Positions 23,955 to 36,729 of a DNA stretch of 64,000 bases are shown here, piece by piece. The stretch is from Antrodiella citrinella. Its lineage: Eukaryota; Basidiomycota; Agaricomycetes; Polyporales; Steccherinaceae. The notes under the pieces were generated by a model that did not search any database, was not told the DNA's origin, and worked only from the letters and a program-made list of their open reading frames with translations. The position numbers were made by a program, and so were the translations under genes. The stretch is taken from the NCBI GenBank assembly GCA_004802725.1, contig SGPM01000143.1:1-64000 (forward strand). The letters are read 5' to 3'. Positions within the stretch are counted from its first letter, which is position 1. Each line of letters starts with the position of its first letter.

Positions 23955-24184
23955 CACCGTGTCTTTCAAATGTGATTCACGGGAGAACAGAGCCCAAAGG
24001 AAGACCTCGGAAAAACCGTATGGCTGGCACGAGACCTGCTACGAGGCTTTGCAAGAACTCAGGAAGGATTCGGAAACGCTGTGGTTTCATTTCGGAGAGC
24101 ATAGTGGAACGTGAGCACAACATGAAATGCATGTGTCTGGTCACTGACTAAGTATACAGGAAGGCGTGGTTGCAGCACCTCTGA
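23955..24184 (+). CDS. possible 3' exons of a small unrecognised gene
   Basis: After an acceptor-like CTCAG, an open frame from 23955 reads through KPYGWHETCYEALQELRKD and ETLWFHFGEHSGT. A GTGAGC donor at 24111 and a TACAG acceptor ending at 24159 join in frame to KAWLQHL and a stop at 24182-24184. The balanced composition and clean 49-nt intron look like real coding sequence, but I found no convincing start exon and do not recognise the family. Confidence 0.35.
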
Positions 24185-25133
24185 TGCACCTATAAATCAC
24201 TCTTCCTCCGGTCAGACACACCTTTTCTTTTTCTTCCGCCCGTGAATGTTCTAGCATTCTCTTTGCGCCAGAACCCTGCCTCTATTCAATCCCTTGCCCC
24301 TCTCAATTTTCTCGAAGATTGTTCAGCGTATGTTTAGGATTTGCATACTGCTCAGCGGTCTACACTCCCGTACCTCCGATTCCGTTATCCGCGCCGATCC
24401 CCCTTCGCACGACCTGTCTGGCTGGCCGCTCATCTCATTGGGATGGATTTAATGGAACGACGTGACAGCAACCTTGGAGACCCGGAAATGACGAAAGGGT
24501 GTAGTAGTTTGTGGTCTATGTGAAAAGGCGAGCAAAGGTGCGTCGGCGGCGAGGACTCTGGGGAGCAGCAGCTTCATGCGGTGGTCGGTCAATGGCCCTT
24601 GCTCTTGTCGGGCACGACACCAGCGTGTAAGCACTGTCATATCCTCTCCGTGTAATCATGACAGTACTAGGAGTCGTACGTTTTTCATCAATGACATGCA
24701 AGTGATACGCAGACACCTCGTTGCGCGAGGAAAAGATAAATCATAGCCTCAAGATCACAATTATCCCAGCCATCCGTTCACCCCTCTCGTCTACCGATCA
24801 GTGTTGTTTTGCCGTAACCTTAGTTCATCGTTCCTGGCTCGACGTTTCACTGGTAGTATCGGAATCATCGTCGCCACCGTCGACATTCAAATGCTGCAGA
24901 CGTCGGATGGCACCGGCCCGGATGCTGTCTAGCGTCCAGCCGCAACTCGCAGTCTCAAGAAAGGGTTCAAGGTTAGAACTTTTCGCAGTGCGCAGGTAGC
25001 TACACTATACATCCGCTATACATTTGAGGCATTGATACTATAATATCCGAACACGAGCCAACCGTGGCATAGAAACTCCCTGGAGACTAATTGTCCATGT
25101 CGTCCGACGACGTCCTAGTTTGATTCGGGCGAC
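24185..25133. other. intergenic stretch with an orphan TATA-like box
   Basis: TATAAAT occurs at 24191-24197, followed by a C/T-rich leader and an ATG near 24331 whose frame closes after about 40 codons. No recognisable product follows. It could be a non-coding transcript or a gene with an exon structure I could not resolve. Confidence 0.3.
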
Positions 25134-28050
25134 CTACATCTCCTCTGGACCAGGAGAAGGGGGCTCGTTATACAACTCTCCTATCGTTTGTCCGTCCTTA
25201 TCCAGCGGCCAGAAGTTGTTTTTAAGAAGACCTTCGGGGTCGTATTTCTTCTTCAGCTCTGCCAGGCGGGACCAATTCTTCCCGAATGAGGCCATTGTCC
25301 GCTCGGGTGTCTCATGTCGACCCAAGAACTAAAACCAAGACATGTCAATGACGGAAGTAAAAAGTAATACATCACCGTCGCGGAACAACTCACAGTGGGG
25401 AGCGGTCCGCCAAGAGCCACTGTCCCAATTACGTCTTTCATCCACTAGGCAAGAAAGCATCCGTCAGTGACATATCTTACAATCTTGAGGTGGATATGAA
25501 CCTACATCTTCAGCGGTCTGGATACACCTTGGGTCATCGATACCCATTTCCCATTGGTGCAAAGCGGCAACAGTCCATATAGCCTCACGTTGCTCCTTGG
25601 GCAGACAGGTATCTTCGTAGTCTGCAATAGCACCCCCAGCAAGCTCGAAAATCCATGCTGCACGACATCACGTCAGATACACTCAAGTAAGCAAGGATTA
25701 CCGAACACATACTGCAGCCGATGGGCGTGTCCGCAAATGCGAGCACGGTCTTGTTGATCACCTCGTCAGGCAGGGAGTGTATCAAAGATGACCGCATGAA
25801 CCACTGTCTTCCACCTAGTACACCGACGTCAGATTCTACAACGCAACAAGATATTGCAAATCACTCACTCTTTCCTCTCAGCACCTGCGCCACACTATCC
25901 TGCTGATTCAAGTAGCTCTTCTCGTTCACCTCGTTCAACAAGCACCTCTCCCCATCCCAGCTCGATATGGCCTGCAAATATTCCATGCCTTTCTCCTTCG
26001 ACCCGACATAACACATCTGTATCACGACGAGCGAATCCTTGTCCGCGGGCCCAGCGGTGAGGAGAACATTGGCATAGAGCTCTCGTGGTGCGCTCTTGAT
26101 GCAGTCTCGGAAGTGCTTGATCAGAGAAGGTGCAGTGGCACGGTGGAACCGACTAGTGTCGGTGCACAAAAGTTAATCTCATACGGAGATTGTCCACGCG
26201 AAGAAGGACGTACTAGATAAGATTGCCGGCGAATACAATAGGGACAGGATATGCCTTGACTTTGTACCGGGTTGCGATCCCGAACGCAGGACCTGCCCCT
26301 CGGACAGCCCACCAGAGATCTGCAGAAGAATCTCGAGGTAAATACACTTCGAAGCCAGCCTTCACATTCCGCAAACTTCGAGGGCTACTCACCTGGGTCC
26401 TCATATTCCTTATCCACGATCACGATTCTCCCGTCCGCCAATACCATTTCCACTTCGACAATATTATCGATGCTCAGCCCGTACATCCGACTAATGAACC
26501 CGAAGCCTGAAAGGATCATCGTAGACGATCCAACCGGGTGGGCCGATCTGATGGAAGAAGACGACAGACAGCAGATGAGTTAGCAGCGCATACCCAAAAA
26601 GAATGAGAAGGTCATGACGTTGGTGAGGACGAGGGGGAGGCTGTGACCGAAGGTCAGAAGAATGAAAACACTCACGAAGGTACATGGTAAGGCACGACGC
26701 CCTGTTCCGTCATTCCAGTTGCGCTGTTCACGCCCTCCAGGGGATTCTCAGACGTGTAGATATCCCATTCCTTCTGCTTGACTCCAGCGCCGAACGTGAC
26801 GTACGCGTGGCTATGAACAGGCTGAGCCGGAGCCGTTGGCGTGCTGAGTGGGTTGGACGGCATGAACGACGATCCCATCAGCCGACCCATCGTCAGGTTA
26901 CCCGGAATACCGAAGGGACTGGAAGAAATCCCGGGTGTCGACCAAGAGGAGCCCGGGGAAGAGGAAGGGACAAACGTTGGTGCAGGAGGATCTACGCCGC
27001 CGTAAACAGGCAGGCGACCTGACGACGAACCCGAGATGTATCCGAAAGGATCAGCATTGCCTGACGGAGCTCGAGCTGCAGCCTGTGTAGTAAGGGGTTC
27101 GTCTTTCTCGGTAGCGGGAGGAGGAGTGGTATCTGCCGTGCCCACGGACACAGCAGTCGAGGCCTTCGAATCGAGGGTTTGTGCAGAACCAGCTGAAGCG
27201 TCTGAGCTGTTGGAAGAGTTTCGCGTCTCCAGCGGAGGAGCCTGCAGATAAGATCTGTCAAATGGAGGCGGCGGCGAGCGAAGTCGTCGTCGGTTCGTGG
27301 GAGGCTCACGTGGAGGCTCGCCCTCCTCGAGAGGCAGAACAGGGCCACGTAGGAACGAACCGGTTTCAGTGGACGCTGCATCGAAAGAGGTCCAAGGATT
27401 GTACCCAAAGCCTCGAACTGGAAGCGGTGGCGTGGAGGAGACCGAAGCGTTGTCATCCTCCCTTAGACGTTTCATGCTAGTCCGGGACGCATCCACTGGT
27501 GGTCGATCCAAATCCATCGGCACAGCGGATGAAGGTGCAGGAGTCGCCTTCTCTTGAGCCTTCTCTTGGGGGATCGGAGCACGGCCTTTTCCCTTGCCAC
27601 CTAGCTCTGGCATGTCCTTCAGCCTGGTCCATGTCACGCCGTCCTCTGCAGCGACAGGAGGCTCGATGTCAACGTCCTTCATCATGCTCATATCGATGAT
27701 GACGTCTCCAGCGACGGCCCATCCCGCTATGCCGTACCCACCAGCCCGTACGGACGGCGAGAGACGATGCTTGGTGCAAAAGTGCACGATGGCGCTTACA
27801 TCCTTGGCATCCAGGGGAGACACAAGAACTTTGGAGAGGAGCTTGATCTTGCCGTTGAAGGTCCGCGAACGATCTTGAAATCTGGCAAAGGATGGTAGGA
27901 GTTAGTCCAATAGACACCGATCTGGTCTGGTACATACTCTGTATCGGAAGGCTTGCAAACCGATCCTCTGACGAGTGACACCAGCTCGTCATACAGTGAC
28001 TGGTCAAGGCCTGCTCCGGTACCGATGGCTGGTAGATCCTGCGGCGACAT
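25134..28050 (-). CDS. FAD-linked oxidase (BBE-like) with a large disordered insertion
   Basis: The start at 28050 is MSPQDLPAIGTG. The FAD-binding part (PCMH fold) includes DAKDVSAIVHFCTKHRLSPSV, RAGGYGIAGWAV and GDVIIDMSMMKDVDIEPP. It resumes after the insertion with AYVTFGAGVKQKEWD, AHPVGSSTMILSGFGF, DNIVEVEMVLADGRIVIVD and DLWWAVRGAGPAFGIATRY. The substrate domain follows, and the berberine-bridge C-terminus reads RLAELKKKYDPEGLLKNNFW. Two features are odd. About 260 residues of Pro/Ser-rich low complexity (roughly 26816-27598) lie inside the flavin domain without stops. The usual GGH histidine that covalently holds FAD is replaced by Tyr in RAGGYG. No signal peptide is visible, so the enzyme may be intracellular. 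The substrate is unknown. Confidence 0.88.
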
Positions 28051-29238
28051 CAAGAAAGAGGCGTTGGTTGAACGACAAGCAAAGTTCAGGGGCTTTAAAT
28101 GTGATGTGATTTGCGCCAAGATTCGGTGGGAGCGAGCAAGGTAGCGGCAAATGAGAGAAAATTGACAGATAGACGAGCTGCAAATAATGTGAGCACTGTC
28201 AATTGAAGCTTGTTAGGGAGTATTTGATCCCTTATATGTCGTCCTGCACGGATATGGAAGACGTACTGCTGGAAATCTGAGGTGTGGATGGAATTGGAGC
28301 TTATAAGGCTTGCAGAGATTGAATGGACTAACCTGTTGTCGGCCAGCCGTCACGTAAAAACTCAGGCGATTGGTCACCTCTCGACCCCACGATCACACGG
28401 CCGTAATGTGTTCAGTGTAATTGAAAATATTTGACCTGTTCCTGGTGCGAACACGAGAGACGGTGTGCGGAAAAGAAGAAATGAGCGAACAAAGCGGCGG
28501 AGCGTACGGAATTAGGCCCCACCCCTAACCTCATACTCCACAAAACGAGGTGTGCCGGAAAACAACACTTGTTTTCGTTGAGGTACCGCTATTCTAGAAT
28601 AGTGCAAATGCGTCGTATCCGTCGACGCAGCGGTTAGGAGAACCAACAACGAACGAACAAGACGAATTCGAACTCAGATCAAATGCGGGGCACTGAACTC
28701 CGCGCACGGATATTTAGTTCAGCATGACACGTGCGTACAGGTGCGAAGCTAAAGATTTACTTAGGACAAGCATGGCAATGTCAAGGCAGTGTAATGCAGG
28801 GGATGAAGAACGAGAGCGTGGCATCGGATGCGAGAATGAGCGCAAGATGAGCCTGAGGTTACCATGGCGCCGATGAGACATTCAGAGCATTATTCCGGGC
28901 ATCCCGAGATCGCCATATGTTCCTTGACAATATAGTTAGGTGGCCTCGACACATTTCGACCTACTCTCGCCATGGCTCGGAGCTTGAAGCGCTTTCTATG
29001 AACGCAATATCATCTCCACCTTGACGCGCAACCTAGGTTCAGTGACAGAGGGATGTTGCCGCTGAAATGTAGCGTGGACGGCCGCCGAGAAGTATCATGC
29101 AAAAGAGAGCTTTGGGATATATTGCCACAATATAGCGGCACACACAAGAAGCAACGCCTGCGACAATAACTAGTAGTAAGGTGTTCAAATTCAGCTCACA
29201 CATGCTGAACAACCGGAATGCCGACTCACACCAAACTA
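28051..29238. other. intergenic stretch, no supported gene
   Basis: This holds the upstream region of the FAD oxidase gene and the 3' flank of EFG1. No open frame of coding character, structured repeat or RNA gene was recognised. Confidence 0.5.
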
Positions 29239-30242
29239 TCACGAGTCATCCATGTCTTCTTCTGCGCTATCAGCATTCTCATCGCTATCATCTCCAAAGA
29301 ACGCATCGGCATCCATCTTGGACGGTACGTTTGGCTTCTTCGAGGTCTCGAACTCATTCGACTCCGAGTTGCCCTCTGCTGTGTGGGGGTTCAGCGCGTT
29401 GTTACTCCTCTCAGCACCAGTTTCTGTCTCCGGCTCTGAGTTAAGCTCGCTTCGCTCCATCATTTCTCGTATCTGCTTGCGAAGGGTTTCGCGCTGAGCA
29501 TCGGTCTGTGTTTCGAGATCCGAACCGACGTCCTTAGATTTGCCCTTCGCGTCAGAAGAAGCTTCACCACGGGCCTCCGGTGGGAAGAGCGAGATGTACT
29601 TCATGGTTTTCGGATAATGCTGCAACACGTTAGACCAGATGCACAAGATGCCCTGAACCCACACATGCTCACCTGAATATAATTCAGGTCGACTCTCAGG
29701 TCAAGGAGTGTCTTCTTGAGAGCTTTCTTTTCGCTTTTCTCTGTACATGCTTCCAACTTCTTCTTAACTTGTTGAATTTTGCGTACGACCTTCTGTCTCT
29801 CTGATAGACCCTGAGTCAGTGACAGAGTTCAAATGAAAGGGAATACTGCTCACCAAAGAATTTAATTTTATGGTACCGCGTCGCCATAGTCCTCTCCTTC
29901 CTTGCCCGTTCAGCATCAACTAATTCCATCTCCAAGGCACGCATTTTGCGCTCAGTCGCTTGTCTGACATCCGCTGCGAGTTTATCCTGTACAATATGAA
30001 AGGATTAGGATGTTGAACAATGAACATAGGACGGAACATACCTTTGCCAAAAGCCTGCGAGTTTGACGCAGGAGAGACTTGATCTTCTGGACACCCGAAA
30101 CTGAGGGCTGTGGGTCGTTGTGAAGACTTGGTTTGTGTCCTTTCACAGGCCGTTTGTGCTTTGAGTCATTTTTTGTTGAAGTTGTGGAGGGGCGGGACGA
30201 GGATGCATTCGAGGAGATCTTGGTAGTCTTCGAGGGCGCCAT
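29239..30242 (-). CDS. EFG1: rRNA-processing protein EFG1
   Basis: About four exons start at ATG 30242 (MAPSKTTKISS) and stop at 29239. The basic N-terminus leads to the family core: SGVQKIKSLLRQTRRLLAK, then a long charged helix with RKMRALEMELVDAERARKER and MATRYHKIKFF. It continues with ERQKVVRKIQQVKKKLE and DLRVDLNYIQ-HYPKTMKYISLFP. LNYI-HYPK-KYISLFP is the signature of Efg1. In yeast, Efg1 sits in the nucleolar small-subunit processome and acts in early 18S rRNA maturation. The C-terminus is an acidic tail (DDSDENADSAEEDMDDS). The gene is divergent from ELP1 with 478 bp between the starts. Confidence 0.9.
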
Positions 30243-30720
30243 GATGGACCCGTAAAAACTGTCTCGAGATGCAGACGATACGACGCGGAACGTGGCACAG
30301 AAATGTTTCGACAAGACTCGAGACTCACAAATGTGACACTGACAATGTCAAGTTCAACGTTGAGCAGTCCGAGTCCGGACTTGAAAAACTAGCAGCGGAG
30401 CGCTCAATCCACGTGGCGTTTATACTGAACGCCCGCAGTTTGCCGAGCGATCCAGGCTACTCCTCTTCATAAAGCAGCTTGCATTCTGGTACATCTGACT
30501 GTACGCAATGAAAATTGTCCTCTCCTCACGTTTCTCGGTTATGGACTCATGTGCATGGCGATGTGGGCGTTCTTGCCCCCAGATAAGATTAGATTGACAT
30601 TGACATCTGGGTCACGATTAGATTAGATCTACAGATTTCATTCTGGTCGTTCAAGTTTCAAGTTGCACCTTTACTTCACTTGCCTACAAGACCACTGGCA
30701 GGTAGTCTGCTATCCGCCCA
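30243..30720. promoter_or_regulatory. divergent promoter region between EFG1 and ELP1
   Basis: The 478 bp lie between two ATGs facing away from each other. GATTAGATT-type repeats occur near 30,588 and 30,618. No clear TATA box was seen, which fits housekeeping genes. Confidence 0.4.
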
Positions 30721-33700
30721 ATGCGCAATCTCTCTCTGCTTGGAGTCACTAAGAAGAACATAGAAACAACATCTGGGTCATGTGTGTCTGCGACGACCCT
30801 TGATCTCGACGAAAATGCGCTCTACGTTGCGGCCGAACACACCACGGAGGATGCGAATGTAGAAGTGGATATCTGGAAGATTGGGAATGCAAGTGTGGCG
30901 GATGTATCGTCATCTAACGTACGTCAATCTGGCTTTTTTCTGAATGTCTTCTATCTGACTGCAATGCCCTACCTCGATCAAAATTTGGATCCATTTTGTT
31001 CGTGTACAGGATTCTGCGACAATAATATCGACCTTGACATCAACTGCATATACTTCTTCAAATATTTGGACGACTTCCAAACTTCCAACCCCTTCCGAAA
31101 TAGCATGTTTCAGGCTTCTTCCAGATTCTCGGGCGTTGGTCATGATCATGCGGGGTGGAGACATTGCGACTATTAGTCTGGAGGATGAGACAATGCAGGT
31201 ACGTCAGGATGCACGCTTTCAGGAAAATAACGACATTTACTGCTATATGCATAGCCGGAAGTAGTTGGATCTGTCGAGTCAGGCATCCTTGCGTCGACAT
31301 GGAGTCCCGATGATTCCCTGGTTGCTCTGATCACGGGAGACGACAAAATTATCATCATGACGTCCACTTTTGATATCGTCTCCGAAGGTTTGTTGCATCC
31401 TGACCACTTTGGTGAAGACGCGCCGATAAACGTTGGTTGGGGTTCAAAACAAACGCAGTTTCATGGCTCCTTAGGCAAAGCCGCAGCACAGGAGAAACGA
31501 CCGGATGTTATTGGCTCAAGTCCAGACGATGACGGACTCCCGAGGGTTAGTTGGAGGGGAGATGGTGCTTTTTTCACTGTTTCTGCTCTGTCCGCAGTGC
31601 ACGACGGCGTACGGAATCGCGTCATCCGTGTATACTCTCATACTGGCGCGCTGCAGAGCACTTCGGAGAACGCGCCTGGTTTGGAGCACGTGCTTTCGTG
31701 GCGGCCTTCAGGAAACTGGATTGTCAGCACACAGCGGTATGGGTTCGAAGGCGGAGGGATTGGGAGAGAGGGCAGACATGATATTGTCTTGTTTGAGAGG
31801 AATGGGCTACGACGCGGAGACTTCAGTTTGGAGAAGGTCACCAGTGGACACGCTCGAGATCTGACTAGCGAACTCCAGTGGGGATACAGAGTTCGAGAAC
31901 TCGGGTGGAGCTCTGATTCCAATATACTGTCTGTCTGGATTGAACGAGCTTCAGGCGATATTGGTAGGTGAGTCTACTCTACTCGTATCCACATGATATT
32001 CATTGAACACAGTGCAGCTATGGACCATCGGTAACTACCATTGGTATGTTTCCAGTCAAGATTCATGACTTAATTTACTAACTGGTTTCGCAGGTATCTG
32101 AAGCACGAAATCCCTGCACCATTCACGGGAGGTCAACCCGAAAGGTTTACCTCAGTACACTGGCACCCAGAAGATCCGTTGCGAATCATGCTGACAACGC
32201 CGAGTACGTCTCCTTATCTTTCATTGTATTGTAAGGACTAACGTTTCACAGCATTGTTGATACAACGCTCGTACACATGGCAAACATTCACATCCCACAA
32301 TAAACCTCCCATTGATTCTGGCTTTGTTGCCGTATTGGATGGCGCCTCCATTCTGTTGACCCCGTTCCGTACCCAAAACGTCCCGCCTCCTATGTCTTCA
32401 CATTCCCTTACAGTCCCCGACCGCAGTACTCATTATGATTTCCGGACCAAACCCCTGCCACCTGTTCATGTTTCGTTCCTCTCCAGCAAAGACGTCATGT
32501 TCTCCTTGTGGGAATCAGGCCATTACGAAGTGACCAACTTGCGAACACGGCTGGGCCCAGGGAAAGGGAAGGTAATGGATCCGGTCACTGAATGTTTCGA
32601 TCCCAAGCAGGATTCGGAAGAATGGGTACACAAGCAAGCACTTGCTTATGGTCTCGATGCTGAGCAGTCAGTGGCGCTTTTGCAGTCCAACGGTGAAAGG
32701 GACCGGATTACTTTCACTACCTTGACTGGTAAAGACGTGGAACCTAGACAAGACGTGGACATGCCAGGACTCAATGGCAGGCTTGTACAGGGAGACAGTC
32801 ATCTAGCTTGGCAATCTCCGAACGGAGAGATCTTTCATGGTAAGGCGTCTCATAAAACCTTTTGAATCCAGTACTGATACCATACCCAGTTGACGACAGC
32901 CGGGAAAAGATATTCAACGGCAAGTTCGAGCAGTTTTGCCCCGAGGCAGTGCATGTGCCAATCACATCGTCGCCGGAATCGCCTTCGGTATACATCGGTC
33001 TTTCGCCAACAGGCAAGCTCTTCATTGCGAACCAGTCATCAACCCGTTCACTGGCATCCAATGTAAACTCTTTTACTGTCGCATCCGGTTTCTTGGTATA
33101 CACTACGACCGCGCACATGGCACAATTTGCCCCTCTGGATGCTTTACTGTCTCTCTTGACCACCCCAAACGACAGTTCGTTTCTACCAGAGTGGGAGACT
33201 CGGAGAGTCGAACGTGGATCCAGGATCGTCACTGCCGTCCCGAGTACGATGAGTCTTGTATTACAGATGCCCCGTGGCAATCTGGAAACGATCAACCCCC
33301 GCCCATTTGTTATGAACATCGTTCGGCAGGATATCGACAGGTTTGTCCGCTGTTTTTCACTCTTGTATTGATGCAGAGTCTGAGATCTATCTATGTACAG
33401 TGGGGAATTTGCCAAAGCATTTGCGGCATGTCGGAGACATCGCGTTGATCTCAATGTGTTCTTAGAGCATAAGCGGGACATTTTTCTGAAGAGCATACCT
33501 CAGTTTTTGGATCAGGTCTCCGATGTTGACTATATCAATTTGTTCCTCACGAGCGTCGGGTGCGTGTCTCTCCTCATTCATCCCCTTATCAAGTTTACTC
33601 ACGACTCAGTACAGCCAAGGGCCTCTTTCGTCTGACATCGTAGCCGAACTGTGCGATGCAATGCGAGTTGAGCTGGAGAAAAGGGACCCCGAGAAATACG

Positions 33701-35661
33701 TCAGCTCAATCCTCACGACACATGTTGTTAAACGTCCTTCCGACCACGAAGCTGGATTATTACTCTTGCTGCGCCTGCGAAAAACTGAGCCGCAAATCGT
33801 AGAGGACGCGGTGAAATACATGATCTTTCTCGTTGATGCGAATGGTCTCTTCGACACAGCTCTGGGGATGTATGACTTCTCGCTGGTGCTCATGATAGCG
33901 CAGCACGCACAAAAAGTGAATATTTTTGATACGTTTCTTTCGTTTATCAGAGACGTTGATCATTCGTTTCATTCCATAGGATCCTCGGGAATACCTTCCT
34001 TTCCTGCGCGAGCTTCGCGCTTTGGATGAGCACTACCAAAAGTTTAGGATTGATGATCATCTCAAGAGATATGAGAAAGCTTTGAGACATTTGGCGGATG
34101 CAGGTATGTAGCAGAACGCTTTCGACCGCTATCGGTTTTCTCAGTCAAATCACAGGTGCTGCAAGGTTCGATGAGGCAATCTCATATGTGGAAAGCCATC
34201 AGCTATACGACTGTGCGCTGGGCATCTGGAAAGAGACTCCTCAGTACGAGGTAGGCACTAGTTGTTCACGAATCACTCAAATTGACAAATTTCGTGTAGA
34301 CGGTGCTTGGTATCTATGGTGATTGGCTCTTCGAGCGCCGAGAGTTCAAGGATGCTGCTTTTGGTGCGCGCAACTCTGCTTACACCTTCATCTATGTTGC
34401 AACTTTGTTTCAGTATTCCGACAAGCTGCAAAGCCTTCAAAGGCAATGCTTGCCTATGAGAAGGCACTTGACTGGCAAGAGGTCTTCGAGATTGCAGTAC
34501 AAGAGGGCCTGTCCGAGGAAGATCTTAGCGAAGCAGGTTACAGGATAGCGGGTACGATGACAACATCTGTTCTGTGACATGTCTGATTGTTTACTTCAGA
34601 GGACTTGTCTGCCAAGAAGCGATATCAAGATTCTGCTAGAGTTTTCCTGGACTATGTCAAGGATCCGCGAGCCGCTGTAGTCACTCTTGTACAGGGCAAT
34701 TTCTTCTCAGAGGCTCGTCGCGTTGTAAGTAGATCACCCTGTCTCTTCAGAAAGCTTGTAACCCTCTTTGCAGATTGCATTACACGCCCGATCTGAATTA
34801 TTGGAAGAGATCGTTTATCCCGGTGCTCTGGATAGCCGTGCTCAAATCGTTGAAGAAATTGGCGAGATGAAGGAACAACTGCGGAAGCAAGTGCAGCGGC
34901 TGAGGGAGTTGCGGGTCAAGAAGTTGGAGGAGCCTGGTATGTTCTATCCGCTATCGTCATAACTTCAGTGCGAATTGATTCTGGTATGCACAGACTCTTT
35001 CTATGGCGTAGAGGACACTGATCTTCACAACGTGGATGTGATGACGGACGTTTCCATGGCCCCTACGATGTTCACGCGGTACACGCAAGCACCTTCAACT
35101 GTTGCCTCCAGGACCTCAAAGTAAGCATCCAGTCTCATGAATGTCCGAAAGGCCTTCAATGAATGGGATATTTCCACCTTCTTACAGGCGAAGCTCGCGT
35201 TCAAAACGGAAGATGGAACGGAAAGTGGGCTCTGGAAGGAAAGGCACAATCGATGAAGAGGAGTATCTCTTGAAATCCGTTGCCAAACTCGTGGGAAGGT
35301 TTACTATCACTCAAAGTAAGCTCTTGTTGAGTTCTCTCGGCATTCGTGACCATCTGATACCTTATTCTCAGACGACGCGCACAACATTCTACCTCATCTG
35401 TTCCAATTCACACAGGAGCATAAGGTGGAAGCTGTTGAGCTCCAGGAAGAAATCGCCAACTTTGAAAAGGAACTATCCGATGCGGTGGAGGAAATATGGA
35501 AGAAACCCACGGAAATTGACGGTGAAGATCAGACTGCCGACTCGTGGGCTCTCCGGATGCAAGAACACGATAAACGACAGGCTGTCGATCCTATGGAAAA
35601 AGTCACGAAACCAGATGTCACAAAACGTGTATGGAATTCGAAGCTGTCCTCGCTCAGGTAG
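30721..35661 (+). CDS. ELP1: Elongator complex subunit 1 (Elp1/IKI3)
   Basis: About 15 exons run from ATG 30721 (MRNLSLLGV) to the stop at 35659-35661, giving roughly 1,280 residues, near the usual 1,300. The first joins are 30721-30918, 31010-31198, 31255-31963, 32013-32043, 32094-32203, 32252-32839, 32890-33340, 33401-33559 and 33615-33915. The N-terminal WD40 part contains PRVSWRGDGAFFTVSAL, WRPSGNWIVSTQR and DIVLFERNGLRRGDF. The helical part contains LETINPRPFVM, FAACRRHRVDLNVFLEH and ARFDEAISYVESHQLYD. Near the end lie a basic tRNA-binding patch (RSSRSKRKMERK) and GRKGTIDEEEYLLKSVAKL. Elp1 scaffolds Elongator, which modifies wobble uridines of tRNAs in the cytoplasm. One exon is only 31 nt. 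Confidence 0.95.
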
Positions 35662-36124
35662 TACTATCATATCACACAATGTCTGAGCTTCTGTTGTACC
35701 CAAGTAGAACCTTGTATCCTGATATTTGTGTCGTCCAAAGCACAACGTTTTTGGCGGAGTCGAGTCCGTGCGTTGGTGCCGTTGATGAGATTAGCTTCAC
35801 TTGAAGTCGCATTGGCTAGGACTCGGATTTTATGTAAAGCCTTGAAGCTTGAATGGAGCCCCCGAGACGTCTCTCCAAGGAAATAACGTCGTCTGGAGTG
35901 GCACGGCCCTTGTACTTCATGTCACCATCTCCTGCAGGGTAATCGCTGTAAGACAATTCAGTCAGTATGCTGCTGCGTCTCTTGAGTCTTGCTTTCGTCG
36001 TTTCAATTTTCATCTACACGTTCGTCACGGGATGTTCATGTGACTTGATGCGTTTATTTATGATACTTAAAAATAAACACCTTATATTATTCGCCCAGAA
36101 TTATTTCACTGCCAAGTTCCAACG

Positions 36125-36346
36125 TTAGTACTTCCAGCGACTTGCCCAACTCATACCATATTTCCTACACTTTCCCTCCTGCTCAGCCTGTTCGAGAGTC
36201 AGGAGCGAGATCGGAACAGCTTCTACACGAGTAAAGATGGTGTTGAGTAGTTCATTGGAGTCTTCTTCTAACAACATCCGTCGCCATCCACAGGAGACAC
36301 AGGAGCGATCTGACCGTCCTGCGTGAATCAGCAGCGTAAATGACAT
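36125..36346 (-). CDS. possible small ORF with a Cys-x2-Cys motif
   Basis: ATG 36346 opens a 73-residue frame with SCVSCGWRRMLLEEDSNELL and LLTLEQAEQEGKC. The composition looks coding and could be the end of a longer spliced gene, but no upstream exon with a good donor was found. The flanking 35662-36124 and 36347-36642 hold nothing recognised. No function is assigned. Confidence 0.25.
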   Translation of the reverse strand: MSFTLLIHAGRSDRSCVSCGWRRMLLEEDSNELLNTIFTRVEAVPISLLTLEQAEQEGKCRKYGMSWASRWKY

Positions 36347-36642
36347 ATTTACAGTAATCCATGGCTATCGGCAGCCTGCTTCAACAACTCTGGCCCCACG
36401 CGGACATAAGTTACTACCAGCATAGCAATGCAGTTAACGGAACGCTTATCAGTGCGCATCCGTTGTAGGACTGCGCCCACTTCCAAGGGACCTGCTGCTG
36501 CGGGCCTCCGGGTTTCCGGAACTGTCGGGCCTCGGATGATGACGCGATCAGGCCCAGAGTCAGATGTTCACCCAAGTCAGGGCCCCGAGGAGAGGAGGTC
36601 CGTGGCCCGGCCGGCCCGCGTTCATATCCTCGAACGACGACC

Positions 36643-36649
36643 TATAAAT
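36643..36649 (+). promoter_or_regulatory. TATA box of the aldo-keto reductase
   Basis: TATAAAT lies 81-87 bp before the ATG at 36730, downstream of a GC-rich stretch with CCGG-rich half sites. The spacing is typical of a regulated fungal gene. Confidence 0.6.
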
Positions 36650-36729
36650 GCAGGGAACCCTGCCTCAACGTCCTCGATACACCCCGCGAGCTACCCCTTT
36701 TTCTGCGCGATTATACCAGTAGATTCAAC

